Source: a virus. Taken from it: DNA of 27,669 bases. The translations under genes were made by a program, and so were the position numbers. The notes below the pieces were generated by a model. It was not told where the DNA came from. It saw only the letters and a program-made list of their open reading frames with translations, and made no database searches. This document shows positions 9,001 to 16,311 of this stretch, in pieces. The DNA lies in IMG/VR virus record IMGVR_UViG_3300021964_000406, positions 1-27,669 of that record. One strand, written 5' to 3'. Numbering within the stretch: the first letter of the stretch is position 1; each line of letters begins with the position of its first letter.

Positions 9001-9902
9001 GAACCGCTACCTCCTTCTTCTAGTCCACCTTCACGTATATCATTACTTGATGCATTTGTATACTTGTTTACGGCTGATAGTATAGCCATATTGTTAGTAG
9101 GACTGTCAGGAAGTATGTCATCAGCACCTATACCAGAATCTGTAAAGTGATTATCATTTCCACTTGTATCAGCACCTACAGTTGATGCAGATGCACCACC
9201 TGTTCCTGTTTGTTTGAATTCCAATCTATATCCATTAGCACCATATGTAACATTAGGTTCTTTTGGAATCCACACTCCGTTCTTATTCTCACCGAAATAT
9301 TCTGGACCATAACTTTGACCGTCACAAAAGTTTATTTCTGCTAAGTATACATCAGCTCCAGGATTACCATTAGCTATACCAGTCTTACCACCCCAGTTTT
9401 GAGTCACACCACTTGCATTTATAAATGACCATGTAGATTGTGAAATTCCATCTGTAGAAGTATCAGTTTCTAAAACTCCATTAACATACCATCTTAGTTT
9501 ATCAGCTGTTGCAACTTGGTTCAAATCTGCTCTAAAAACAAAATGATACCAAGTACTAGTATCTCTAATAACACGGTTCCAGTTTTTATTTCTAGCACCT
9601 GGCAATTCAGTTTGATGTGTTAATTGTTCAGATGCGTTAAGTGCAAAAAAACTATATGCTGAGCCACTAGTTCCAGCACTGAAGAATTCAGTAGCAGCTT
9701 GACCGGCTTCTGGATCCCAAAACTTTATCCAAAAACTCATTGTCCATATAGAAGTACTATCTGGAGTACCGGCTGACCATTGCAATGTTGTATTATTATC
9801 ATTACTCATACGCAATGAATTGTCAATAGTCTTATTATAGAAAGTTCCTCCAATAGCTTGAAGAGAGCCCATTCTATTTGATGCATCGGTTCCGAATGCC
9901 AT
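6063..9902 (-). CDS. Giant tail/receptor-binding protein with tandem LamG-SPRY modules (copy A)
   Basis: The 1279-aa protein has the same order of modules as the 1294-aa gene at 1531-5415. LamG spans about residues 28-205 (SFWIKFWDP, STWYHFVFR, RWYVNGV). A SPRY-like region follows at about 270-470 (NGYYFEV, FYIGRNGTWFN), then a linker with GNGGGQRVGQFLPLNEVKTV at about 505-525. A second LamG (about 530-695) and second SPRY-like domain (KWYWEVYI, GDIIGVALDMDN, LYMYKNG) come next. The C-terminal region starts GIARRKTPVFTWIKNRDSTD and ends HIFWAMAESPFKYSNAR. Both ends and the linker are most alike between the two paralogues, while the domain faces differ. That pattern is expected if scaffold is conserved and binding surfaces vary. 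The ribosome site TAAGGAG overlaps the stop of the preceding adaptor. A structural receptor-binding role is inferred; catalysis is not evident. Confidence 0.82.
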   Translation of the reverse strand: MAFGTDASNRMGSLQAIGGTFYNKTIDNSLRMSNDNNTTLQWSAGTPDSTSIWTMSFWIKFWDPEAGQAATEFFSAGTSGSAYSFFALNASEQLTHQTELPGARNKNWNRVIRDTSTWYHFVFRADLNQVATADKLRWYVNGVLETDTSTDGISQSTWSFINASGVTQNWGGKTGIANGNPGADVYLAEINFCDGQSYGPEYFGENKNGVWIPKEPNVTYGANGYRLEFKQTGTGGASASTVGADTSGNDNHFTDSGIGADDILPDSPTNNMAILSAVNKYTNASSNDIREGGLEEGGSGSGYAGTVTFDAEDENGYYFEVTHTGTPGAGCTHGMMNFTDSINQYGGIPGDSDRSGWWGVYRRGAGGSNQFWYYLDGVETATLGVAGAANDVWMYLIKAGKFYIGRNGTWFNSGDPDAGTGFYDSGLTGTDWTIFSGNGINVSGGHKIRVERSLWSHGDDSYKEVKAFNLAEPVNTPRNDSIENSYFYTVLYEGNGGGQRVGQFLPLNEVKTVNNSVRFNDDDSAYMYRTPSASNRKTFTFSAWIKVNPAATNYPPLFNADTSTPDSVIRLGTDGNIEFIAENGGGGNALLITNRKLKDSSVWYHVVCSMDTSNPTADQRLRIYVNGTEETSFSSRTNPDLDDEYKFNSNVIHKIGAQRYASYWDGYMADVHFVDGQALDPTSFGQTDPSTEQWIPKTFTGNHGQNGFHLEFLNNEVGADSANTNSFTPVNLTTANTVIDTPTRNFATKDPNYINSQSQVFSEGNLDVYSTQTSTNPGMVSTQKVRNGKWYWEVYIRAQAGSNIVGIAKHPNNLPSDNYALYNSADMYGWVTAGSIFRNNGTNYSGLVGTWTAGDIIGVALDMDNGDLYMYKNGTAENSGNPVWTGLSGEFSSYSLVYQNGAHTYNFGQDSSFAGNLSPAANTDGLGAEFKYTPPSGYKALNVDNLPAKGTKGIARRKTPVFTWIKNRDSTDSHMLFDQVRGVTKVIHSDPDTHQVETTEVNTLQKFIPGGFQIGNDVQVNTTGESYVAWNWCMHDEIVNAGPQTMSPAGSITATGLADRRLGFSIVKFTGTGANGTVGHGLSQAPEMIMVASLETVSNWIVYHKFDGGTDGRSFLNLNTAGAKFDNGPNSYFQDTPPSSTVISVNGSTYNTIGNDFVYYCFHSVPGYSKIGSYIGNNNADGPFAFCGFKPGFLFLKNTANGATNWLIYDNKRDSYNQMQFPLFASLNNATYTSNLLHVDFLSNGFKIRNGTYGETNGSNQRHIFWAMAESPFKYSNAR
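7837..7865. repeat. 29-bp exact direct repeat, copy 2 (partner at 3335-3363)
   Basis: Identical to 3335-3363 and in the same orientation, in the second LamG domain of the 1279-aa gene. Confidence 0.85.
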
Positions 9903-9907
9903 TATAT

Positions 9908-9945
9908 ACTCCTTATGTACCTAGGAGATCTAATGTCACCGAGGC
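9908..9945. repeat. 38-bp direct repeat with one mismatch, copy 2 (partner at 5422-5459)
   Basis: It carries the adaptor C-terminal codons, the stop codon and the TAAGGAG ribosome site of the 1279-aa gene, matching 37 of 38 bases in the other unit. Confidence 0.9.
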
Positions 9946-10614
9946 ATGTATTGAATTTGCACTTCTTACTACGTAATCTATTCTATCTTGTGCATTTGCT
10001 GAAGAAGATAGTGAAGGAGCTGATCCAGATGGGAATCTCCAATATTGACCAAATGTAACAGTTCTATTTCCTGTTCCATCCTGTGTCAAAAATATTGAGC
10101 CACCTTGTGTATTTGACGTACCTGTTGGATTAGACATAACAATATTATTAGCTAATGTAATATCAAAATAATTATTGTTTGCTAAATTTAATGTTACTGT
10201 AGAAGTACCGGTATTAGATCCTGCAGTAAATCCAACTGGAGCAAATCTTTGAGCCGCTGTAAAGACTGTTATTGCACTAGGTTGAGCACCGCCAGCTGGC
10301 AAACCTTGAACATTTGCACTTGCAAAATTGATTACTGGTTTGACATTACCAATAGTATTTGCAAAGTTAACATTGGAAGAGAATAAAGTATTAGCTGAAA
10401 CTACTCTTAATTGTGAACCAGATATGAATGTGTTTGATCCACTAAGAGTTGTGTTAGCTGATTTGATATGAGTGTTGGATCCTTGGAATACAACATTAGA
10501 TGATACTGTTAGATTGTTAGCTAACTCAGTACCTGAAAGACTTCTATCAAGTACCTTTATAGATGTAACACTATTGTTAGCTAGAAATGCACTTTGTACA
10601 ACTGTCTGCGACAT
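9913..10614 (-). CDS. Fibre adaptor protein preceding LamG giant copy A
   Basis: The 233-aa product begins MSQTVVQSAFLANNSVTSIK. It carries a run of fibre-like repeats (GSNTHIKSANTTLSGSNTF, SANTLFSSNVNFANT) and ends in the same C-terminal domain as the 199-aa adaptor (GSIFLTQDGTGNRTVTFGQY, RFPSGSAPSLSSSANAQDR, ASVTLDLLGT). The N-terminal halves of the two adaptors differ, which suggests different attachment partners and a shared mode of joining the LamG giants. The ATG shares its A with the stop codon of the 186-aa gene (TAATG). Its own stop lies in the ribosome site of the 1279-aa gene, so three genes appear translationally coupled. The adaptor role is inferred from position and fibre-like sequence. 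Confidence 0.75.
   Translation of the reverse strand: MSQTVVQSAFLANNSVTSIKVLDRSLSGTELANNLTVSSNVVFQGSNTHIKSANTTLSGSNTFISGSQLRVVSANTLFSSNVNFANTIGNVKPVINFASANVQGLPAGGAQPSAITVFTAAQRFAPVGFTAGSNTGTSTVTLNLANNNYFDITLANNIVMSNPTGTSNTQGGSIFLTQDGTGNRTVTFGQYWRFPSGSAPSLSSSANAQDRIDYVVRSANSIHASVTLDLLGT
10031..10059. repeat. 29-bp exact direct repeat in adaptor C-terminal domain, copy 2 (partner at 5545-5573)
   Basis: Identical to 5545-5573 and in the same orientation; encodes VTFGQYWRFP in the 233-aa adaptor. Confidence 0.85.
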
Positions 10615-11174
10615 TATACATCCTCAGCATCTGGGTCTGTTGGCCAGTCTTGCATTGAAGCAAGAACATTGATTGAACCGTTAGCATGATATGTAGAAGT
10701 GTGTAGAGTAATAATTGCATCAATATCAGCTGCATCATTTACAGATGTTTCAAGCGCATTACCTTTTGCACGTACATCTGATCTGTATGTTGCATACACT
10801 GAAGGAACAGTATTACCAGCCACTTCATTAGCCTTGATTACCATCCAGTCAGTTGGTTGTAATTTGCTAGCAACAGTGCTTTTAATTGTTACAATCTCAG
10901 CTTCTTTTGTTTCTGTAAGATCTTTAGCTGTTGGTGTGTATGTACCAGTAACAGTACCAGCTGAATCATCTACTGTATAAACAGGACCAGAGTTTGTGTA
11001 GTAATCTGTTCTACCCTTACCAGTTTCAGAATAGCTATAGATACCAATATCCTTGAGAGCAGAAGCTGTCCAAGATGAAAAAATATTGGCTGGATATTGC
11101 AGGCCACCAATCGTCAAAGCGGTTGGCCTACTATACAGCCTTACTACTTGAGAATTTTTAACGTAAGCCCACAT
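10614..11174 (-). CDS. Tail-fibre-assembly-like (DUF4376-like) protein
   Basis: The 186-aa product begins MWAYVKNSQVVRLYSRPTAL and has a C-terminal helical part with ASKLQPTDWMVIKANEVAG, VPSVYATYRSDVRAKGNAL and a final MQDWPTDPDAE. The pattern of an N-terminal small beta domain followed by 'PTDWxVxKxxE...VPxxxxxYRxxVR' and a C-terminal 'DWP' is one I know from phage tail-fibre assembly (DUF4376-like) proteins. The same block occurs in the 140-aa gene at 21470-21892. Such proteins are usually encoded beside the fibres they help fold or attach. Here it is the first gene of the adaptor/LamG group, with a late-promoter match just upstream and a TAATG overlap with the next adaptor. Chaperone function is inferred. 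Confidence 0.65.
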   Translation of the reverse strand: MWAYVKNSQVVRLYSRPTALTIGGLQYPANIFSSWTASALKDIGIYSYSETGKGRTDYYTNSGPVYTVDDSAGTVTGTYTPTAKDLTETKEAEIVTIKSTVASKLQPTDWMVIKANEVAGNTVPSVYATYRSDVRAKGNALETSVNDAADIDAIITLHTSTYHANGSINVLASMQDWPTDPDAEDV

Positions 11175-11198
11175 TGTTTTTCCTTTATTTGTTTATTG

Positions 11199-11206
11199 TA
11201 TTTATT
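11199..11206 (-). promoter_or_regulatory. Candidate T4-type late promoter before the 186-aa gene
   Basis: The minus strand reads AATAAATA in the 33-bp gap after the third RCC1-like gene, 24 bases before the ATG at 11174. It would start a transcript carrying the assembly-like protein, both adaptors and both LamG giants. Confidence 0.55.
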
Positions 11207-11207
11207 G

Positions 11208-13448
11208 TTAGAATGCTCTAAATCTACCAGTTTGTCTACCAGTATCAAGAACTGTTGAACCAGTAAAATTGGCGCGGGTTAAGAGTGGGTTAGCAACTGA
11301 AAGTGCCGTTTTTCCAAAGAAACCAGCTGTTCCATCTTCATAGAAAGTTACATAAGCTCCAGTACCAAGACTAGATGTATCTAGGTTACCACGTAAACCA
11401 CCCATATGTGTAGCTTTTTGTGACATTGGCCCAAAATGCTGGCTAGTTGGCCCACCGTTAATTAAATCATTTACTGGTGTTAGCTCATCAGCAAATAATG
11501 TTTTACCTCCAGTTTCGAATGCCTCGTGATTACCACCTGTAGGAGTGCCACTATGATTTATACCCATTCCGGTATTATCAGCATTTGTAAATGTTGCTCC
11601 AGCTGCTTTTACTCTTCCATCTTCTGTCATTACAGCACAACCAAGTTCCTGAGAATTTGTAGCATAACCACCCCACCATTGTAGATATTCTACTTGACCA
11701 TTAAGTGAAGACCAATCAGAAAGTAAAGGAAAAGTAGCAGAATTTATATCATCATCAATGCGATCAGTTACGGTCCCGCGCGCATCACCATTTTGATTAA
11801 ACATTCCTGATGTTGGATAATTTGTCAGAGCATCTCCAATTACAAAGATATCATGATCATAATTCTGCCATGCTACATTACCGTTAAAAGCGTTCTCACC
11901 TTCCGACATCCATATATTCTGAACATCTTGGAATACATCAGCCATAGAGGCTATTGTTGGATGCTGCTTTTTATATGAATTATAAAACATTTGAGAGACT
12001 TCAGCAAATCCAGGTACTCTATCATTACCATCATCAGCTGCTGATACACCTCCAAAAAATACTTCACCTGTAGAGTCGGCATTACGAGATCCAGAAATAT
12101 GTAAACTACCATCGTTCATAAGTAAAATTGTACTACCATAATAATTATGCATAGCAGTTAATTTCTTTAGTCCACCATGTTTACCACAGTCAAAAACAGG
12201 CGTTGGTCTTCTTACATAATCATATTCTACACCAAGCTGACTCATGTGGTTTTCACCCCATGCCCATAATATACCATTGTTATCTAAAGCAAAAACACCT
12301 TGTCGGCCATTGGTTGCAGGACCCATAAAAGTCCAAATATCAATGATAGGAGAACCACCAAACCAATTATTATAATCTAACTTAAATGGAGTGCCTGAAT
12401 CAGTATCAAATGCCGGTGCGTTTTCAGGATGACCCCAGCCAGTAGCACCATAAGTAGAATCACCCCAAGTCCAAACATTGCCATCTGAATCTAAAGCTAA
12501 ACAATTACCATCGACACTACGATCTTCGCCAATAAATGCAGTTGCAAGTTTAACTATAAATGAATCTCTAAATGTTCCTGCTGAAATAGCCGCATTCCAA
12601 TTTGTACCTGTTGAAGTATTATCTTTACCTACTGTGCTTGGACCATAATTACGTGTACTATTTGTATCTCCTGTACCACCCATCTTGTTTGTATTATATC
12701 CGCTATGAAAAACTTCACCATTATTAGATAGGTACCAAGCATTTCTTGATGTTGCGGCTATCTGGATAATTTCATTTTCACCAGTAATAGGTTGTTTATC
12801 ATGCTCAAGAAAATCGGTCCAAGGCATTGAGAAAATTCTAGCACGTCTACTAAATATCTGCGATGCGGCCGCGGGATTTGTTCCAAGAAAATAATGACCA
12901 GCTGTTGTGTTATATTTTCCACCAAAATGGCAAGGGTTACCATCCCAATCAACAAGAAAACATCCTTGTATTCCCTGCTGCGTCGGAGCATCTGTTCCAT
13001 AATGTCTATCCCAACCTAGCGGAGCTTGATTACCAACTAATGGAACAAATTTACCAGGGTTAGACATTCTTGGACTTTTTGCAACTCTAGTCCATTTGTT
13101 TGTTAGTGCACCATGATCATAAACTGGGTGAATACCTCTACCTCCAGTTACACAAACATACCAGTCACCTTTATAAGAAACCAAATCACCTTTATGATAA
13201 GTTCTCTGAGGACTCCATCCACCTCTGTTTACATTACCGTTAGTATGGTTTTCCCAAAAGTTAGATTTACCAGGCTCATAATAATAACCTTGATATCTTT
13301 CGTTAGCACCTTCATCACTTTTAGCATACCATGTTCTACCTCTATGACGTACAACATCATGCCGGCCATAAACAACATGCGGTTTCCAATCACCTTTCCA
13401 CGTGTATTTGAAAGTTGCTGGGTTTAAATTTTGTCCGCCGAAATGCAT
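11208..13448 (-). CDS. RCC1-like repeat protein with two N-terminal carbohydrate-binding-like modules (third copy)
   Basis: The 746-aa product starts with two short aromatic modules at about residues 14-66 and 76-121. Each has the pattern W-x-x-x-x-x-Y-x-x-x-D-hydrophobic-V-x-x-x-x-x-x-W-Y (YTWKGDWKPHVVYGRHDVV; GGWSPQRTYHKGDLVSYKG), resembling the small CBM5/12-type chitin-binding fold. A connector containing PLGWDRHYG follows. Several RCC1-type repeats come next: YLSNNGEVFHSGYNTN, LALDSDGNVWTWGDSTYGA (about 317-335), FALDNNGILWAWGENHMSQLG (about 386-406), and later ones such as MTEDGRVKAAGATF. RCC1 repeats build beta-propellers that bind proteins or other ligands. A tail-tip receptor-binding role is inferred from position between fibre genes. 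It follows a 168-aa orphan, with a ribosome site AAGGAAT before the ATG. Confidence 0.75.
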   Translation of the reverse strand: MHFGGQNLNPATFKYTWKGDWKPHVVYGRHDVVRHRGRTWYAKSDEGANERYQGYYYEPGKSNFWENHTNGNVNRGGWSPQRTYHKGDLVSYKGDWYVCVTGGRGIHPVYDHGALTNKWTRVAKSPRMSNPGKFVPLVGNQAPLGWDRHYGTDAPTQQGIQGCFLVDWDGNPCHFGGKYNTTAGHYFLGTNPAAASQIFSRRARIFSMPWTDFLEHDKQPITGENEIIQIAATSRNAWYLSNNGEVFHSGYNTNKMGGTGDTNSTRNYGPSTVGKDNTSTGTNWNAAISAGTFRDSFIVKLATAFIGEDRSVDGNCLALDSDGNVWTWGDSTYGATGWGHPENAPAFDTDSGTPFKLDYNNWFGGSPIIDIWTFMGPATNGRQGVFALDNNGILWAWGENHMSQLGVEYDYVRRPTPVFDCGKHGGLKKLTAMHNYYGSTILLMNDGSLHISGSRNADSTGEVFFGGVSAADDGNDRVPGFAEVSQMFYNSYKKQHPTIASMADVFQDVQNIWMSEGENAFNGNVAWQNYDHDIFVIGDALTNYPTSGMFNQNGDARGTVTDRIDDDINSATFPLLSDWSSLNGQVEYLQWWGGYATNSQELGCAVMTEDGRVKAAGATFTNADNTGMGINHSGTPTGGNHEAFETGGKTLFADELTPVNDLINGGPTSQHFGPMSQKATHMGGLRGNLDTSSLGTGAYVTFYEDGTAGFFGKTALSVANPLLTRANFTGSTVLDTGRQTGRFRAF

Positions 13449-13459
13449 GTTTTTATTCC

Positions 13460-13966
13460 TTAAACATTAAAAGTATAAGTGTTTGCAAAATTGTAACCAA
13501 AAGCCTCTGCATCTACTTGTGCTTGTACGGTATTTGCTGTTAAAGGATCCATAAATCTTTCACATATCTGATCAGCTGCTTCTGTATATATTTCTGTATT
13601 AGAGGATTCTTCACCGGGTTTTAATATAATTAAGTTTGTATCTGCTTCACTAAGTGGTAATGATTCTTCTGCATAACCATATTCTGTCTTTTCAGCAGTT
13701 GTCCATGTAACAAAACTATTATCTCTCACTGCAAAATAACTCTTATCATTTATGTCACCTATATGTAAACATGAACTATTTAATGGATTATCAGTGAAGA
13801 AATCAGAATTGATTTTATCAAAATTAATAGTTGTTTCAGTACCATCGCCAAGTATTACATTTTTACTAACTGTAGTAGTTTCAACATAACGAGAGTTCCA
13901 ACCGGGCCACTTATTAGTAAACGGAACTGCTGTATTATTATTTATAGAAAAAATTAATCTAGCCAT
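13460..13966 (-). CDS. Unrecognised 168-aa protein between two RCC1-like genes
   Basis: I do not recognise this 168-aa protein. It begins MARLIFSINNNTAVPFTNKW, is acidic through the C-terminal half (SLPLSEADTNLIILKPGEES, EAADQICERFMD) and ends AFGYNFANTYTFNV. No membrane segment, signal peptide or metal motif is visible. The ATG at 13966 shares its A with the TGA stop of the 778-aa gene (TGATG), so it is probably translated by ribosomes finishing that gene; a TTG 12 bases upstream in frame would overlap further and is not preferred. Its place between two RCC1-like giants suggests a partner, trimerisation aid or chaperone for one of them, but nothing in the sequence proves this. Confidence 0.7.
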   Translation of the reverse strand: MARLIFSINNNTAVPFTNKWPGWNSRYVETTTVSKNVILGDGTETTINFDKINSDFFTDNPLNSSCLHIGDINDKSYFAVRDNSFVTWTTAEKTEYGYAEESLPLSEADTNLIILKPGEESSNTEIYTEAADQICERFMDPLTANTVQAQVDAEAFGYNFANTYTFNV

Positions 13967-16302
13967 CACGACCCCCAATACATAAAGTCAGCAAGAGCAC
14001 GTGCATCTTCTTCTCTACCATCACTAATTAAACTTGCAGTATATGTACCAAAATGTTTTAATCGTCCATCTTGAGTAAGAACAGTACAAAACCATGGATA
14101 GTAAGTACTGGTACTATACACAAATGCGTGGCCATCAGCTCTAACATCAATTGCTTTTGAACCATCTTTATGCATGTATGATGGAACGGCTATTTCTTTC
14201 CATCCATATTGTGATACATCAGTTCTTCCTGATCTTGAACCTGCGCCATCTCTCTGTGCAATATCATAATTAGTATTATTATTACCTAATTCACCTAAAC
14301 CAGATGTATAAGTAGCACCATTCTGAGGCATAACTAATACATCTCTATCTTTTGTGAGACAAATTAATGCACCAGATCGGTTACCACCTGTATCATTATG
14401 AATCTTAATGGGGAAAGATATATCGTTACTTATAACAGGTGTTGATTGATTAGTTGTTCCAGTAACAGTTCCGTTGTTGAGTTCATAAAAGCCATTATGT
14501 CCTACACCATATACAGCTCCGTTGGCTTGAGCAGTCCAAAGGTTACCAAAGTTATAATGACCTGTTGCCCACATATTAACCGTGGTGTTGCCTTGCGGCC
14601 AACTTGTTCTTCTGTACGTAGCTGGACTTGCTGCTACATCTACCGTGTTATTATGATTAGTAGTTGAACCATCACCTAAATTACCAACACCATTATATCC
14701 CCAAGACCAAACATGACCATGGCCATCTAGTATGTAAACAGTTTGGTATTGTTCCCAGCCAGAAATAATAACTTTTTGAATTCCATTATATGCATTCCAA
14801 TCTAAATCAATTTTACGGAATATAGAACAATGTGTTGCTGTTTGTGTACCCGTATTAGTTGGATGTCCAAGTTGACCCAAATTATTATAACCACAAGTCC
14901 AAAGATATCCAGCTTGTGTAAGAACCATACTCATTCCGAATGTTTCACCAACGGCCCAACAATCTACAATTCTTTCATTTTCAAATTGTGACATTGGTAT
15001 TTTAGTTGGTGATGTTACATCAACTACTCTATCTTCAGCAAAACCACCCAAAAATGAAGTTTTTGGATCATCTCCTAATTCAGGACCAACACCACATTGA
15101 CCATAACTATTATCACCCCATGTCCAAATTTCACCGTCTTCATCAAGTGCAATTGCATGTCCTTGATTAAGTGTCGCCACGGCCGAGGTGGTAAAATCAC
15201 CACACGCCATGGCTAGTTTAACTATTCTTTTATTACCAAAATCTTGTTTACTGTAAGAATAATTACCAGATGTATGTTCCTGAACTTCAGAAGCACCGCC
15301 TGGATTAGAAGTAGAATTAAAACCACCAGTAACACCTAAAGTAATAGTTCCATCACTCATAAGAGAGCCATGTGCAGCACCACCTGCAATTGACATAATA
15401 GTTGGCCAACCTGAAGTACCTGGTGTATCAAATACATTTTGAAGTGCTGGTAAAGTGTATTCATCAGCATTCACATATTGATTATCAGTGTCATGTCCTC
15501 CATATAGCGGACTTGTTCTTACAGCTGTATCATAATAGAATCTTGAATGTACATTTGGATCGTACGGAAGAGATATTTCACCTCCTTGGCTTGGAGATGT
15601 ATTATATGGTGCACTATAGTAACCACCCCAACCCCAACCAGCAATACTTCCATCCCATTTTACACCAACAAAGCCTCCATGAGTAGTCATGGTTGAAGGT
15701 GTTGCTGCATTGTAAAGTTCACTTTGGCCATTAGCTCCATACGTATTCAATGGAATATTACCATTCCACGTATTTGCCCAACCGGTATTAGCATGAAGAC
15801 TTAGTTTTGGATGACCTCTCCAACCTACTGGATTTTCATTTACAAGACGAGTAATTTTTCTATCATGTATAACAGGACCACCTTCTATGTAAAGTTCCCA
15901 TGTTCCGTAATGGTTAAATACAGGGTCATCGCCTTTAGAAGTTCTTTTAGCGTAATATGCTGCACCAGAAGCCCCAGTTACAACTTGACCAGTAAGATAG
16001 ATATTACTGTTTGACCAATTGCCTACATACTCACCAAATTGGTTTTCTGATTCAAAGTAATCCCAATATGTAGTATTTACTTTGAACTTTTTCATAGCTG
16101 GATCACGTACTTCTGCAGCGGCTGAATATTGCCAGTTAGTGTCTCTAATCAATGGATCATTGTTTGATGTACTAGTTCCATTCTTATAGATAAACTTAGC
16201 ATTTTGATAAACAACAATATCATCAACATTGTAAGTAACAGTGTTGGAGTAGTCACCTTTAAATTCAAATTTTACTTTACCTAAATTAATTATGGTTGCC
16301 AT
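13966..16302 (-). CDS. RCC1-like repeat protein with two N-terminal carbohydrate-binding-like modules (second copy)
   Basis: The 778-aa product begins MATIINLGKVKFEFKGDYSN. A first module spans about residues 10-62 (YSNTVTYNVDDIVVYQNAKF) and a second about 92-138 (VGNWSNSNIYLTGQVVTGA, YYAKRTSKGDD). Both resemble small chitin/cellulose-binding folds. A connector with NENPVGWRGHP follows, matching the PLGW connector of the third copy. RCC1-type repeats include IALDEDGEIWTWGDNSYGQCG (about 384-404), LTQAGYLWTCGYNNLGQLG (about 461-479) and YILDGHGHVWSWGYNGVGNLG (about 523-543). The C terminus has LTQDGRLKHFGTY. This copy has the clearest RCC1 signature of the three. Its TGA overlaps the ATG of the 168-aa gene. 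The ribosome site is AGGAG, 7 bases before the ATG. Function as a receptor-binding protein is inferred. Confidence 0.78.
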   Translation of the reverse strand: MATIINLGKVKFEFKGDYSNTVTYNVDDIVVYQNAKFIYKNGTSTSNNDPLIRDTNWQYSAAAEVRDPAMKKFKVNTTYWDYFESENQFGEYVGNWSNSNIYLTGQVVTGASGAAYYAKRTSKGDDPVFNHYGTWELYIEGGPVIHDRKITRLVNENPVGWRGHPKLSLHANTGWANTWNGNIPLNTYGANGQSELYNAATPSTMTTHGGFVGVKWDGSIAGWGWGGYYSAPYNTSPSQGGEISLPYDPNVHSRFYYDTAVRTSPLYGGHDTDNQYVNADEYTLPALQNVFDTPGTSGWPTIMSIAGGAAHGSLMSDGTITLGVTGGFNSTSNPGGASEVQEHTSGNYSYSKQDFGNKRIVKLAMACGDFTTSAVATLNQGHAIALDEDGEIWTWGDNSYGQCGVGPELGDDPKTSFLGGFAEDRVVDVTSPTKIPMSQFENERIVDCWAVGETFGMSMVLTQAGYLWTCGYNNLGQLGHPTNTGTQTATHCSIFRKIDLDWNAYNGIQKVIISGWEQYQTVYILDGHGHVWSWGYNGVGNLGDGSTTNHNNTVDVAASPATYRRTSWPQGNTTVNMWATGHYNFGNLWTAQANGAVYGVGHNGFYELNNGTVTGTTNQSTPVISNDISFPIKIHNDTGGNRSGALICLTKDRDVLVMPQNGATYTSGLGELGNNNTNYDIAQRDGAGSRSGRTDVSQYGWKEIAVPSYMHKDGSKAIDVRADGHAFVYSTSTYYPWFCTVLTQDGRLKHFGTYTASLISDGREEDARALADFMYWGS

Positions 16303-16311
16303 TATTTACTC

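Noticed and set aside
13113-13427. Plus-strand open frame of about 104 codons opposite the third RCC1-like gene
   Set aside because: It lies wholly opposite a well-supported minus-strand gene, has low-complexity Thr/Ile/Ser sequence with no recognisable domain, and no ribosome site or promoter of its own.
13939-13946. TATAAATA match near the start of the 168-aa gene
   Set aside because: It lies inside the coding region, about 490 bases before the next start, with no conserved spacing.
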